8,939 bases of DNA from Candidatus Sulfopaludibacter sp. SbA3 (lineage in GTDB: Bacteria > Acidobacteriota > Terriglobia > Bryobacterales > Bryobacteraceae), in contig OKRF01000095.1 of the NCBI GenBank assembly GCA_900290315.1, positions 1 through 8,939 of the forward strand. The letters are read 5' to 3'. The translations under genes and the position numbers were made by a program. Positions within the stretch are counted from its first letter, which is position 1; every line of letters starts with the position of its first letter. Under the pieces are notes generated by a model that was given only the letters and a program-made list of their open reading frames with translations, searched no databases and was not told where the DNA came from. Below are positions 1-6,869 of the stretch, piece after piece.

Positions 1-36
1 TTTCAAGAGAGGCTGTCACCGAATTATCATACAAAG

Positions 37-1083
37 ATGGTTCGGCTTCTTATTCCGATTCTGATGGTGCCGGGGGGATTGATGGCGGCGGATTTCGACC
101 AGGCGCAGGCGGACCGATTCGCGCGCATGGCGCTGGACTGCATTCACAAGGAATACCCAAACAAGATTGCGCACGCCATGAACTCCGACGCGGACCTGAA
201 ACCGCCGCGGGAGCTGACTCCGGCGTTTTATGGCTGCTACGACTGGCACTCGGCGGTGCACGGACACTGGCTGCTGGTGCGTTCCACACGGTTGTTTCCG
301 GGAGCGCCGTTCGCGGCCGATGCGCGGCGCGCGGTGGGGCAAAGCCTGACGCCGGCCCACATCGCCGAGGAGGTGAAGTATCTGAACGCGGAGGGGCGCG
401 GCTCGTTCGAGCGGCCGTACGGCCTGGCGTGGCTGCTGCAACTTGCCGCCGAGCTGAAGGAGTGGGACGACGCCGATGCGCGCCGGTGGTCGGCCGCACT
501 GGCACCGCTGGAGCAGGCGGTCACGGCGCGGATCGCTTCCTGGCTGCCCAAACTGGAACACCCCGTCCGCACGGGCGAGCACAACCAGACCGCGTTTTCC
601 CTGGGACTGATGCTGGATTACGCGCGCATCGCGCGAAACGCTCCCTTTGGCAGCCTGGTGGAGCGCCGGGCACGGGATTATTACCTGAAAGACAAAGGCT
701 GCCCGATCGCCTATGAGCCCTCGGGAGAGGATTTCCTTTCGCCCTGCCTGGCTGAAGCGGACGTGATGCGCCGCATCCTACCGCCGGGCGAGTTCACCGG
801 GTGGTTCGCCGCCTTTCTGCCACACATCGGCCTGGAGCCGACTCATGTGGCCGATGTGACGGACGGCAAACTGTACCACCTGGCGGGGTTGAATCTGAGC
901 CGCGCGTGGATGCTGGACGGGATCGCTTCGCAGTTGCCGGGCGAGCGGCGCAAACCGCTGGCGGCGCTTTCGGCAAAGCTGCGCGAGACAGGCCTGGCGA
1001 GCATCAAGAGCGAACATTACGAAGGCGGCCACTGGCTGGGCAGCTTCGCCGTATACCTGGTGAGCACGCGGGGATTGCGCTAA
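37..1083 (+). CDS. DUF2891 family secreted protein
   Basis: A 348-residue protein that I recognise as the DUF2891 family, whose biochemical role is unknown. Residues 1-18 look like a short signal peptide: one Arg, then a hydrophobic stretch ending in GGLMAA before DFDQ. Export is therefore likely. Family-type blocks are YGCYDWHSAVHGHW (about residues 66-79), FERPYGLAWLL, GEHNQTAFSLGL and a C-terminal HYEGGHWLGSFAVYL. These are rich in Trp, His and aromatic residues and lie in a mostly helical sequence, which suggests an alpha-helical fold with a polar pocket (inference). The length is close to what I expect for the family and the gene appears intact. The ATG at 37 was chosen because it begins the signal peptide. 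The frame stays open to the window edge but has no earlier ATG, and no Shine-Dalgarno sequence is visible. The gene converges on the EamA transporter, so context does not indicate its function. Confidence 0.85.
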   Translation: MVRLLIPILMVPGGLMAADFDQAQADRFARMALDCIHKEYPNKIAHAMNSDADLKPPRELTPAFYGCYDWHSAVHGHWLLVRSTRLFPGAPFAADARRAVGQSLTPAHIAEEVKYLNAEGRGSFERPYGLAWLLQLAAELKEWDDADARRWSAALAPLEQAVTARIASWLPKLEHPVRTGEHNQTAFSLGLMLDYARIARNAPFGSLVERRARDYYLKDKGCPIAYEPSGEDFLSPCLAEADVMRRILPPGEFTGWFAAFLPHIGLEPTHVADVTDGKLYHLAGLNLSRAWMLDGIASQLPGERRKPLAALSAKLRETGLASIKSEHYEGGHWLGSFAVYLVSTRGLR

Positions 1084-1269
1084 AACTGACGCGATCGAAG
1101 AAAAAATCTCCCACGATGACCCAAATGCCACTTGTTTTGCGCATATACCTATAGAGGGCAGAAAGCCCGGGGCGGTGGATGGTCCTTAACTTCTCGCGAT
1201 CATGGGTGGGTCGGGTATCGGCAGCTACCAGGCTGGCTTCGTGGTGACGATAAGGGCCAATACACCGCC

Positions 1270-2160
1270 CTACTTCCTATCGCGGCGTACGCTGACGAGG
1301 GCGACGCTTCCCAGAATGACTGCCGTTCCCAGGGCGGTGCGCCACGTCACGGCCTCGCCCGCCAGGGCCCATCCCAGCAGCACGGCGACCAGGGGGTTGA
1401 CGTACGAGTGGGTGGAGACGACCGCGGGGGAACTCACCTCCAGCAGCCACACATAGGCCGTGAAGGCGACCAGCGATCCGAACACAACAAGGAACGCCAG
1501 CGACAGGAGCGACCGCGCGGTGAAGGCCTGCGGGTGCAAGCGGCTGCCCTCGCCCATGCTGAGTCCTATGGTCCAAAGCAGCACGCCTCCGGAGACCATC
1601 TGCATGGCTGCGAACATGGGCGCGGGCGTGTGCAATTTCACGCCGCGGGCGTAGATGGCGCTAACGGCCCATAGAATCTCGGCCGCCAGGATTGCCAGGG
1701 CGCGCAGGCCTTCGGGATGCGGTCCGGTGAAGTCCATGGGGATGAGCACGGCGACTCCGGCGAAGCCCAGTGCGATGCCGGAGAGGACGCGCGGGTTCAA
1801 CTCGCTTTCCTGCCCGCGCAGCGGCGCCAGCAGCACCATCCAGATGGGCAGGGTGGATGAGAGGAGCGCGGCCAGTCCCGAATCCACGCGCATTTCGGCC
1901 CACGCCAGCAGCCCGTGGCATCCCAGAAAACAGCATGCGCCGGCGAAGAGCGTGGGGAGCCACAGGCGCGGCTCCGGCCGTACGCGCCAGGCGAGCCAGG
2001 CGAACAGGAGCATGCCCGCCACCAGGTGGCGCGTTCCCATGGTCAGCAGCGGCGGCAGCGTTTGCACCGCGAAGCGAATGGCCAGGAAGGTGGAGCCCCA
2101 GATGAAATAGATGGCTCCGAAGGCGAGCAGCAACTTGACCCGGCTGTGGTCAGACCGCAT
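1270..2160 (-). CDS. EamA/DMT-family exporter, YedA-like
   Basis: A 296-residue integral membrane protein of the drug/metabolite transporter superfamily, probably an inner-membrane exporter of small metabolites or amino acids. Two EamA repeats of about 135 residues each (roughly 10-143 and 155-287) give the expected ten membrane helices. Typical signatures are the N-terminal YFIWGSTFLAIRFAVQTLPP, SGLAALLSSTLPIW in the first repeat, and SPAVVSTHSYVNPLVAVLLG near the end of the second. The arrangement resembles E. coli YedA, but the substrate cannot be read from the sequence. The start at 2160 is the first ATG before the first helix. An AGGG lies just upstream, closer than an ideal ribosome binding site. 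The gene lies 59 bases after the stop of the TIGR03435 gene on the same strand, so it may be read through from that transcript. No terminator is evident in that gap. Confidence 0.9.
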   Translation of the reverse strand: MRSDHSRVKLLLAFGAIYFIWGSTFLAIRFAVQTLPPLLTMGTRHLVAGMLLFAWLAWRVRPEPRLWLPTLFAGACCFLGCHGLLAWAEMRVDSGLAALLSSTLPIWMVLLAPLRGQESELNPRVLSGIALGFAGVAVLIPMDFTGPHPEGLRALAILAAEILWAVSAIYARGVKLHTPAPMFAAMQMVSGGVLLWTIGLSMGEGSRLHPQAFTARSLLSLAFLVVFGSLVAFTAYVWLLEVSSPAVVSTHSYVNPLVAVLLGWALAGEAVTWRTALGTAVILGSVALVSVRRDRK

Positions 2161-2219
2161 GCCCTATTGTGCCAGGAGTCAGAAAAACCGGGGTTGGGGA
2201 TGGGGGTTGCGGATGTGAT

Positions 2220-2983
2220 CTAGTTTTCGGCCGGCTTTTCGGCGCGCTCGATGCCGATCATCTCAACCGGTCCTTTCTGCGACACCAGGCGGAGCCCCAG
2301 AGCCTCCTGCAGGGCGCTGCCGAGCGAGGGCAGCGAGCCTTCGGTTTGAACGGGAGCTTCGCCGGAGCGCAGTTGCAGGTCATCGGGCGCCCACTCCAGC
2401 TTGTAATCGAATGTGCCTGGGAGCCCCGTCTGGTCGATCACGGGACGGCCCAGGATCCACGATAGGGCCTCCGTCAGGTGCTCCAACGGCGCGTTTTGCG
2501 CGGTGATCTGATGACGCTGAAAGAGGCGGAACATCACCGGCACGGAAGTGTCTTTGGTCGGCTGCACCTTCGGGCCGCTCTTGCCAGGCTGCAGCAGGTA
2601 GACTGGCTGGTCTTTCGTTTCGCGGCGGATGGTCAGGCTGAAGCGCTGCTCCAGCAGCTTTTGCAGCATCGCCATGAGCTCCTTTTCGGGGGGCGGCGCG
2701 GCGGAATCGGGGGCCTTGGCTTCGACGTCGAAGCGATCGGTATCGATCCATTTCGGGCCGCCCGACACCTGGTAGTCGTAGACGTGGTACGCCGCACCGA
2801 TCAGTTGCTTGAGCGACACGTTCTTGGCGCTGAGCCGGCCGGGGAGAGGCTGGATGGAGTATCCGCGCACGCCCGATTGAGCTGCCTTATGGATGCGGAG
2901 TCGAAGGCCGGTGCGCTTGACTGCGCGTCGAGCGCGATCGAGGCGGCGGCTATCGCCAAGGCGATTCGCGAAGTTGACGTCAT
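2220..2983 (-). pseudogene. TIGR03435 family protein, frameshifted
   Basis: A Solibacter-type TIGR03435 protein of unknown function, broken by a one-base frameshift. The natural start is the ATG at 2983-2981. It opens a signal peptide (MTSTSRIALAIAAASIALDA) followed by the mature N-terminus APAFDSASIR, matching the FEVASIKP-like opening of this family. After Ile-Arg this frame becomes nonsense (QLNRACADTP). The other frame takes over with AAQSGVRGYSIQPLPGRLSA, then KNVSLKQLIGAAYHVYDYQV, SGGPKWIDTDRFDVEAKAP, a LEQRFSLTIRRETKDQPVYL block, GRPVIDQTGLPGTFDYKLEW and the C-terminal GSALQEALGLRLVSQKGPVE. Adding one base in the AA of ATAAGG (minus strand, 2885-2890) would give SIKAAQSGVRG and a continuous protein of about 254 residues. 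The body frame alone also runs upstream to 3104, but that extension overlaps the neighbouring gene start and has no signal peptide. The defect may be a real mutation or a sequence error. Confidence 0.82.
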
Positions 2984-3036
2984 GTTTTGAGGTGGACGCT
3001 GCGAGAGTTGTTTTGTACCGGTGGGCAGCTTCAAAA

Positions 3037-3062
3037 TATCTCGGCATCAAGATAAGTGATGC
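3037..3062. promoter_or_regulatory. Putative MarR-type operator
   Basis: The 18 bases at 3037-3054 form an imperfect palindrome, TATCTCGGCATCAAGATA, with matching outer arms TATCT/AGATA plus one further G/C pair inside each arm. Its form is close to the TATCT(CGA)..(TCG)AGATA operator known for MhqR-type MarR repressors, and the adjacent gene encodes such a protein. A second dyad overlaps it: GCATCA (3044-3049) and TGATGC (3057-3062), separated by seven bases. The site lies in the 100-bp divergent region, about 38 bases before the MarR start and 63 before the TIGR03435 start. It could therefore serve autoregulation and also control the divergent gene. Binding is inferred, not shown. Confidence 0.5.
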
Positions 3063-3083
3063 TAAGATTATGGAGGGATTCCC

Positions 3084-3536
3084 ATGCCGACCTCCGCCAC
3101 TCACCTTTGGTTAATTCTTTGGAAGGCGTACGAGGCTTTGAGCGAGCATGCCGTGCGGCACATTTCCGGCCTGGGAATGGGCTTCTCCGATTTCGCGGTG
3201 CTGGAAGCGATTCTGCATAAGGGACCGTTGCCGGTAAATACGATCGGCGGCCTGGTGCATCTGACGAGCGGTTCCATTACCGCGGCGGTCGACCGGTTGG
3301 AAGCGAAGGGACTGGTGGAGCGCCAGAACGATCCCAGTGACCGCCGGGCGCGCATTGTGCATCTCACGGCGTCCGGGCGCAAATTGATCTCGTGCGCGTT
3401 TGCCGATCACGAAGACGCCATGGAACGCGCTTGCGCGGGTCTTGCTCCAGAGGAACGAAGTCAAGCCGCGGCTCTACTGAAGAAATTGGGGCTGCATGCT
3501 AAGGCGGACTTGGAGAAGACGGGACGGCTTGCGTAA
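3084..3536 (+). CDS. MarR family transcriptional regulator, MhqR-like
   Basis: A 150-residue DNA-binding repressor of the MarR family, expected to work as a dimer in the cytoplasm. The N-terminal helices (LWLILWKAYEALSEHAVRHI) are the dimer region. The winged helix lies at about residues 28-105: FSDFAVLEAILHKGPLPVN, the recognition segment TSGSITAAVDRLEAKGLVER, and the wing NDPSDRRARIVHLTASGRKL with the typical Asp-Arg-Arg. The C-terminus (LAPEERSQAAALLKKLGLHA) returns to the dimer interface. From memory, the overall pattern, including the N-terminal LW..L.KAY..LSE and the C-terminal LLKKLGLHA, resembles B. subtilis MhqR, which senses quinone-like electrophiles. No cysteine sits in an obvious OhrR-like sensing position; the only two are at about residues 113 and 126. 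The start has a strong GGAGG about 7 bases upstream (3072-3076). A matching operator-like palindrome lies upstream. No detoxification enzyme is adjacent, so the regulated targets are uncertain. Confidence 0.9.
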   Translation: MPTSATHLWLILWKAYEALSEHAVRHISGLGMGFSDFAVLEAILHKGPLPVNTIGGLVHLTSGSITAAVDRLEAKGLVERQNDPSDRRARIVHLTASGRKLISCAFADHEDAMERACAGLAPEERSQAAALLKKLGLHAKADLEKTGRLA

Positions 3537-3588
3537 GGGATCGCGGGAAGCTCATTTGGTAAGGAGCAGATTCTGGCTAGGCTAGGCT

Positions 3589-3602
3589 GGTATCCAGATA
3601 CC
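3589..3602. repeat. Short perfect dyad GGTATC-CA-GATACC
   Basis: Two 6-base arms separated by two bases, lying about 50 bases after the MarR stop in a gene-free stretch. The loop is too short for a good RNA hairpin, and no T-tract follows. It could be a protein-binding dyad or chance. Just before it is a short tandem GGCTAGGCTAGGCTGG. Confidence 0.35.
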
Positions 3603-3630
3603 TTCCGTGGCGACTATTTCGGCCCCTGTG

Positions 3631-3746
3631 GGACAGACGATCGGCTTCTTGTCGTCTGTCTTGTTCAGGCTGTGCGGGCATTTTCGCGCCGCTGCCGCCA
3701 AGATCGCCGGCTGGCCCGACAGACGACACAAAACGATCGTCTGTCC
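3631..3746. repeat. Paired-hairpin inverted-repeat element, MITE/REP-like
   Basis: A 116-bp intergenic element. Each end is a hairpin with the same perfect 9-bp stem: GACAGACGA (3632-3640) with TCGTCTGTC (3652-3660), and GACAGACGA (3718-3726) with TCGTCTGTC (3737-3745). The loops are 11 and 10 bases. The two ends are also inverted copies of each other: GGACAGACGATCG (3631-3643) pairs with CGATCGTCTGTCC (3734-3746), and TGTCGTCTGTC (3650-3660) pairs with GACAGACGACA (3718-3728). About 57 bases of unrelated GC-rich sequence lie between them. No open reading frame of its own is evident. The design resembles palindromic intergenic repeats or a small non-autonomous mobile element with terminal inverted repeats. 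It could also hinder readthrough between the converging MarR and trpD transcripts, but it lacks a T-tract. I see no clear target-site duplication. Confidence 0.7.
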
Positions 3747-3753
3747 GACGAGG

Positions 3754-4779
3754 CTAGCTCCTGGTGAACTCGGCGAGCGCTTCCACCTTCCGCTTTGCCG
3801 CGCTGGAGTCGATCGATACCGCGGCGATAGCCATCCCCTCGAGGAACGTTTCGACTTTGCCAGCGGCCACAAGGGCAGCGGCCGCATTCACCAGGACGAT
3901 GTCGCGAGGGGCACCGGGCTCTCCCGCCAGGACGGCGCGGGCGATTTCGCAATTGCGCTCGCCGCTGCCGCCGAGCAGTTCGTCCCGATTCGCACGGCGG
4001 ATGGCGAAGTCGGAGGGTTCGAGCGTGCGCCTGTCCACACGTCCCTCGCGAATCTCGAAGGCCAGGGTGGGACCGGTGGTGGTGATTTCATCCAATCCAT
4101 CCCAGCCGTGGACCACGAACCCGTGCTTCAGCCCCAACAATGCGAGCGCACCCGCCAACAATTCCGCTGCGCGATCGGACGGCGCGCCGACCAACTGCGC
4201 TGTGGCACCCGCGGGATTGGTGAGCGGGCCGAGCAGGTTGAACACCGTGCGGATCTTCAGGTCCACACGCACGGGATGGGCGTGCTTCATGGCCGTGTGA
4301 ACCGCGGGGGCCAGCAGAAATCCAATGCCCACTTCGCGGATGGCGCGCGCGGACTGCTCGGGCGGGAAGGCGGTATTGATGCCGAGCGATTCCAGCAGGT
4401 CGGCGCTGCCGCAACCCTTGGCGCTGGTGACGGCGCGGTTGCCGTGTTTGGCCACGTGGACGCCGGCGCCGGCCACTACAAAGGCCGCTACGGTGGAGAT
4501 GTTAAATGTTCCGGCGCCATCTCCACCGGTTCCGCAGGTATCCAGAATGGCGGTCCCGTTGAGCCCGGCGTTGACGGGCACGGCCTTTTCGCGCATGGCG
4601 CGGGCAAAGCCCACCAGCTCGTCCACCGTCTCGCCTTTGGTTCGTAAGGCCATCAGAAAGCCGGCGATCTGGGGCTGGCTGGCCTCTCCGCTGAGGATGC
4701 TCCGCATGGCTTCCCGCGCGTCGCCGGCGGAAAGATCTTCGCGTTGAGACAGGCGTTCCAGATACGGCAGAAGGGACAT
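3754..4779 (-). CDS. trpD: Anthranilate phosphoribosyltransferase
   Basis: TrpD transfers the phosphoribosyl group of PRPP to anthranilate, the second committed step of tryptophan synthesis, in the cytoplasm. The 341-residue protein has the usual family length. Key motifs, counted from the chosen start, are the PRPP-binding GTGGDG loop at 83-88 followed by NIST, KHGNR at 111-115, and GSADLLESLGI. Further on come the HAHPVRVDLKIRTVFNLLGP-LTNPAG block and VHGWDGLDEIT. The N-terminus SLLPYLERLSQREDLS aligns with the helical N-terminal domain of E. coli TrpD, which supports the ATG at 4779. The reading frame continues upstream to 4857, but those residues would overlap sucC and do not look like TrpD. 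No good Shine-Dalgarno sequence is seen. The gene stands alone, without trpE, trpG or trpC nearby, and is divergent from sucC with a 53-bp gap. The paired-hairpin repeat lies just past its stop. Confidence 0.96.
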   Translation of the reverse strand: MSLLPYLERLSQREDLSAGDAREAMRSILSGEASQPQIAGFLMALRTKGETVDELVGFARAMREKAVPVNAGLNGTAILDTCGTGGDGAGTFNISTVAAFVVAGAGVHVAKHGNRAVTSAKGCGSADLLESLGINTAFPPEQSARAIREVGIGFLLAPAVHTAMKHAHPVRVDLKIRTVFNLLGPLTNPAGATAQLVGAPSDRAAELLAGALALLGLKHGFVVHGWDGLDEITTTGPTLAFEIREGRVDRRTLEPSDFAIRRANRDELLGGSGERNCEIARAVLAGEPGAPRDIVLVNAAAALVAAGKVETFLEGMAIAAVSIDSSAAKRKVEALAEFTRS

Positions 4780-4788
4780 GATGTTATA

Positions 4789-4817
4789 TTGAAAATTCCG
4801 GCTGTTGGCCATACTAA
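4789..4817 (+). promoter_or_regulatory. Candidate sigma70-type promoter for sucC
   Basis: In the 53-bp gap between the trpD and sucC starts, TTGAAA (4789-4794) is a good -35 match. A weak -10 follows: TACTAA after 17 bases (4812-4817), or CATACT after 15. It is the only AT-rich stretch before a long same-strand gene cluster, so a promoter here is expected. The exact boxes are uncertain. Confidence 0.3.
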
Positions 4818-4832
4818 CACAGCAGATTTTCC

Positions 4833-5993
4833 ATGAAAATTCACGAGTATCAAGCAAAGGCCATTTTGGGCCAATACAACGTTCCTGTGCCGCGCGGTGA
4901 GGTCGCCTTCACCGTGGAAGAGGCGGAAGCGGCGGCGAAGAAACTGGGCGGCAGCGTGGTGGTGAAGGCGCAGATTCACGCCGGCGGACGCGGCAAAGGC
5001 GGCGGCGTGAAGGTGGCCAAAGACGCGGCGGAAGCGCTGGAACTGGCGCGCAAGATTCTGGGCATGAACCTGGTGACGCACCAGACCGGGCCGGAAGGGC
5101 GCACTGTGCAGCGCCTGCTGATTGAGGAAACGCTGCCCATCGAGCGCGAACTGTACCTGGGAATCGTGCTGGACCGGGTGCAGGGCAAGCCGGTCTTCAT
5201 GGCATCGGCGGCGGGCGGCATGGAAATTGAGGAAGTGGCCGCCAAGACGCCGCAGCTGATTCTCAAAGAGACGCTGCAGCCGGGCATCGGGCTGGCGTCC
5301 TACCAGGCGCGCAAACTGGCCTTCGGCATCGGCATTCCCGCGGCGAGTGTCAACGGCGCGGCGGCGGCGATGGCGGCACTGGCGAAGGCGTGCCTGGCGA
5401 TGGACGCCTCGCTGGCGGAAATCAATCCCTTCATCCTCACCAAAGATGGCAAGGTCTACGCACTGGACGCCAAGATCAACTTCGACGACAACGCGCTCTA
5501 TAGGCACAAGGAACTGCTGGACCTGCGCGACCTGAATGAAGAGGATCCGCTGGAAGTGGAAGCGTCGCGCTTCGGCCTCAACTACATCAAGCTGGATGGC
5601 ACGGTGGGCTGCATGGTGAACGGCGCGGGCTTGGCCATGGCCACCATGGACATCATTAAATATGCCGGTGGCAGTCCCGCGAATTTCCTGGATGTGGGCG
5701 GTGGCGCCAGTGCCGAGCAGGTGAAGAACGCGTTCCGCATTCTGCTCACCGACAAGCATGTCCACGCCGTGCTGATCAACATCTTCGGCGGCATTCTGCG
5801 GTGCGATACGCTGGCCTCGGGCGTGGTGGCGGCGGCGCGCGATCTCAATATCCAGGTGCCGATTGTGGTGCGCATGGAAGGCACCAACGTGGAGTTGGGA
5901 CGCAAGATCCTGATGGAGTCCGGCCTGAATTTCACGGTGGGACAGGACATGCTCGACGCCGCGCAAAAAGTGGTGAAGCTGGCGGCGCAATAG
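4833..5993 (+). CDS. sucC: Succinyl-CoA synthetase (ADP-forming) subunit beta
   Basis: The beta subunit of succinyl-CoA synthetase. With SucD it interconverts succinyl-CoA plus NDP and phosphate with succinate, CoA and NTP in the TCA cycle. The 386 residues match the family length (388 in E. coli). The N-terminal ATP-grasp domain starts MKIHEYQAKAILGQYNVPVP and contains the nucleotide-loop segment KAQIHAGGRGKGGGVK (about residues 45-60). VFMASAAGGMEIEEVA and LAEINPF follow, the latter carrying metal ligands. The C-terminal CoA-ligase domain has the subunit signature beginning GLNYIKLDG at residue 248, then NGAGLAMATMDIIK, ANFLDVGGGAS and INIFGGILRCD. Whether it prefers ADP or GDP cannot be decided here. 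The ATG at 4833 begins the conserved N-terminus; no clear ribosome binding site precedes it. sucC is the first gene of the rightward cluster, 12 bases before sucD. Confidence 0.97.
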   Translation: MKIHEYQAKAILGQYNVPVPRGEVAFTVEEAEAAAKKLGGSVVVKAQIHAGGRGKGGGVKVAKDAAEALELARKILGMNLVTHQTGPEGRTVQRLLIEETLPIERELYLGIVLDRVQGKPVFMASAAGGMEIEEVAAKTPQLILKETLQPGIGLASYQARKLAFGIGIPAASVNGAAAAMAALAKACLAMDASLAEINPFILTKDGKVYALDAKINFDDNALYRHKELLDLRDLNEEDPLEVEASRFGLNYIKLDGTVGCMVNGAGLAMATMDIIKYAGGSPANFLDVGGGASAEQVKNAFRILLTDKHVHAVLINIFGGILRCDTLASGVVAAARDLNIQVPIVVRMEGTNVELGRKILMESGLNFTVGQDMLDAAQKVVKLAAQ

Positions 5994-6005
5994 GAAAAGG
6001 TAAGA

Positions 6006-6869
6006 ATGAGCGTACTCGTAGACCAAAATACTCGATTGATCGTCCAGGGATTCACGGGAAAGGAAGGCACCTTCCACGCGCAGCAGGCCATCGCGTACGG
6101 CACCCAGGTGGTGGGCGGCGTAGTGCCGGGCAAGGGTGGGGCCACGCACATGGACCTGCCAGTGTTCGACACCGTGGCGCAGGCCGTGCAAGAGACTGGA
6201 GCGAACGCCACCGTGATCTTCGTGCCGCCGCCCTTCGCCGGTGACGCCATCATGGAAGCGGCCGATGCCGGCCTGCCCCTGGTGGTCTGCATCACCGAAG
6301 GCATTCCCACGCTGGATATGGTGCGCGCCTGGGAGTTTCTGAAAGGCAGGAACACGCGCCTGATCGGACCCAACTGCCCGGGCATCATTTCACCGGGCAA
6401 ATGCAAGATCGGCATCATGCCGGGGCATATCCATAAGGAAGGGAATGTGGGCGTGGTTTCACGCTCCGGCACCCTGACCTATGAAGCGGTGGGACAGTTG
6501 ACCAAGCTGGGGATCGGACAATCCACCTGCATCGGAATCGGCGGCGACCCCATCATCGGCACCAATTTCCTGGATGCGCTCACGCTGTTTAATAACGATC
6601 CCGATACGCACGCTATTGTGATGATCGGCGAGATCGGCGGCAATGCGGAAGAGACGGCGGCCGCTTATGTGAAAGCCGTGACGAAGCCGGTGATCGGCTT
6701 CGTGGCGGGCCAGACGGCGCCGCCGGGACGCCGCATGGGCCACGCGGGCGCGATTATCGCGGGCGGCTCGGGCAAGGCATCCGACAAGATCAAGGCCATG
6801 GAGGACGCGGGCATCACGGTCTGCTCCACTCCGGCCGATATAGGGGAGAAAGTTCAAAGCCGTTTATGA
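6006..6869 (+). CDS. sucD: Succinyl-CoA synthetase (ADP-forming) subunit alpha
   Basis: The alpha subunit, which binds CoA and carries the phosphohistidine of succinyl-CoA synthetase. The 287 residues are normal for the family. The N-terminal Rossmann CoA-binding domain shows RLIVQGFTGKEGTFHAQQAI and VVGGVVPGKGG. Next come VFVPP-like IFVPPPFAGDAI, CITEGIP and LIGPNCPGIISPG. The ligase domain has SRSGTLTYEAVGQLT and GGDPIIGTNFLDAL. The catalytic histidine is in GHAGAIIAGG, at residue 246, the same number as His246 of the E. coli enzyme. An AAGG-containing ribosome binding site (AGGAAAAGG) lies a few bases before the ATG, in the 12-bp gap after sucC. The stop overlaps the ndk start by four bases (ATGA), which suggests translational coupling. 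Confidence 0.97.
   Translation: MSVLVDQNTRLIVQGFTGKEGTFHAQQAIAYGTQVVGGVVPGKGGATHMDLPVFDTVAQAVQETGANATVIFVPPPFAGDAIMEAADAGLPLVVCITEGIPTLDMVRAWEFLKGRNTRLIGPNCPGIISPGKCKIGIMPGHIHKEGNVGVVSRSGTLTYEAVGQLTKLGIGQSTCIGIGGDPIIGTNFLDALTLFNNDPDTHAIVMIGEIGGNAEETAAAYVKAVTKPVIGFVAGQTAPPGRRMGHAGAIIAGGSGKASDKIKAMEDAGITVCSTPADIGEKVQSRL

Noticed and set aside
1156..1168. GGGC-AGAAA-GCCC as a terminator between the converging left-hand genes
   Set aside because: The stem is only four base pairs and no T-tract follows on either strand.
1132..1674. A plus-strand open frame opposite the exporter gene
   Set aside because: Its translation is unstructured and rich in Gly, Arg and Gln, whereas the minus strand encodes a clear ten-helix transporter.
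2984..3104. N-terminal extension of the TIGR03435 frame up to 3104
   Set aside because: It would overlap the MarR start and the operator, has no signal peptide, and reads unlike the family. The ATG at 2983 in the other frame supplies the expected N-terminus.
3631..3746. The hairpin pair as a classical rho-independent terminator or a CRISPR repeat
   Set aside because: There is no T-tract after either hairpin, and the copies are inverted rather than regularly spaced direct repeats with unique spacers.
3607..4647. A 346-codon plus-strand open frame over the hairpin element and trpD
   Set aside because: It lies antisense to trpD, is Gly/Arg/Gln-rich without domains, and its start falls within the repeat region. 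It is a shadow frame.
4780..4857. Upstream extension of trpD by 26 codons
   Set aside because: It overlaps the sucC start and adds residues not seen in TrpD proteins; the ATG at 4779 matches the family N-terminus.
4653..6191. A 512-codon open frame on the minus strand across the trpD start and sucC
   Set aside because: It is antisense to two clear core genes. Its translation is low-complexity and rich in His, Arg and Gln, as expected for a mirror frame of GC-rich codons, and it shows no family motif.
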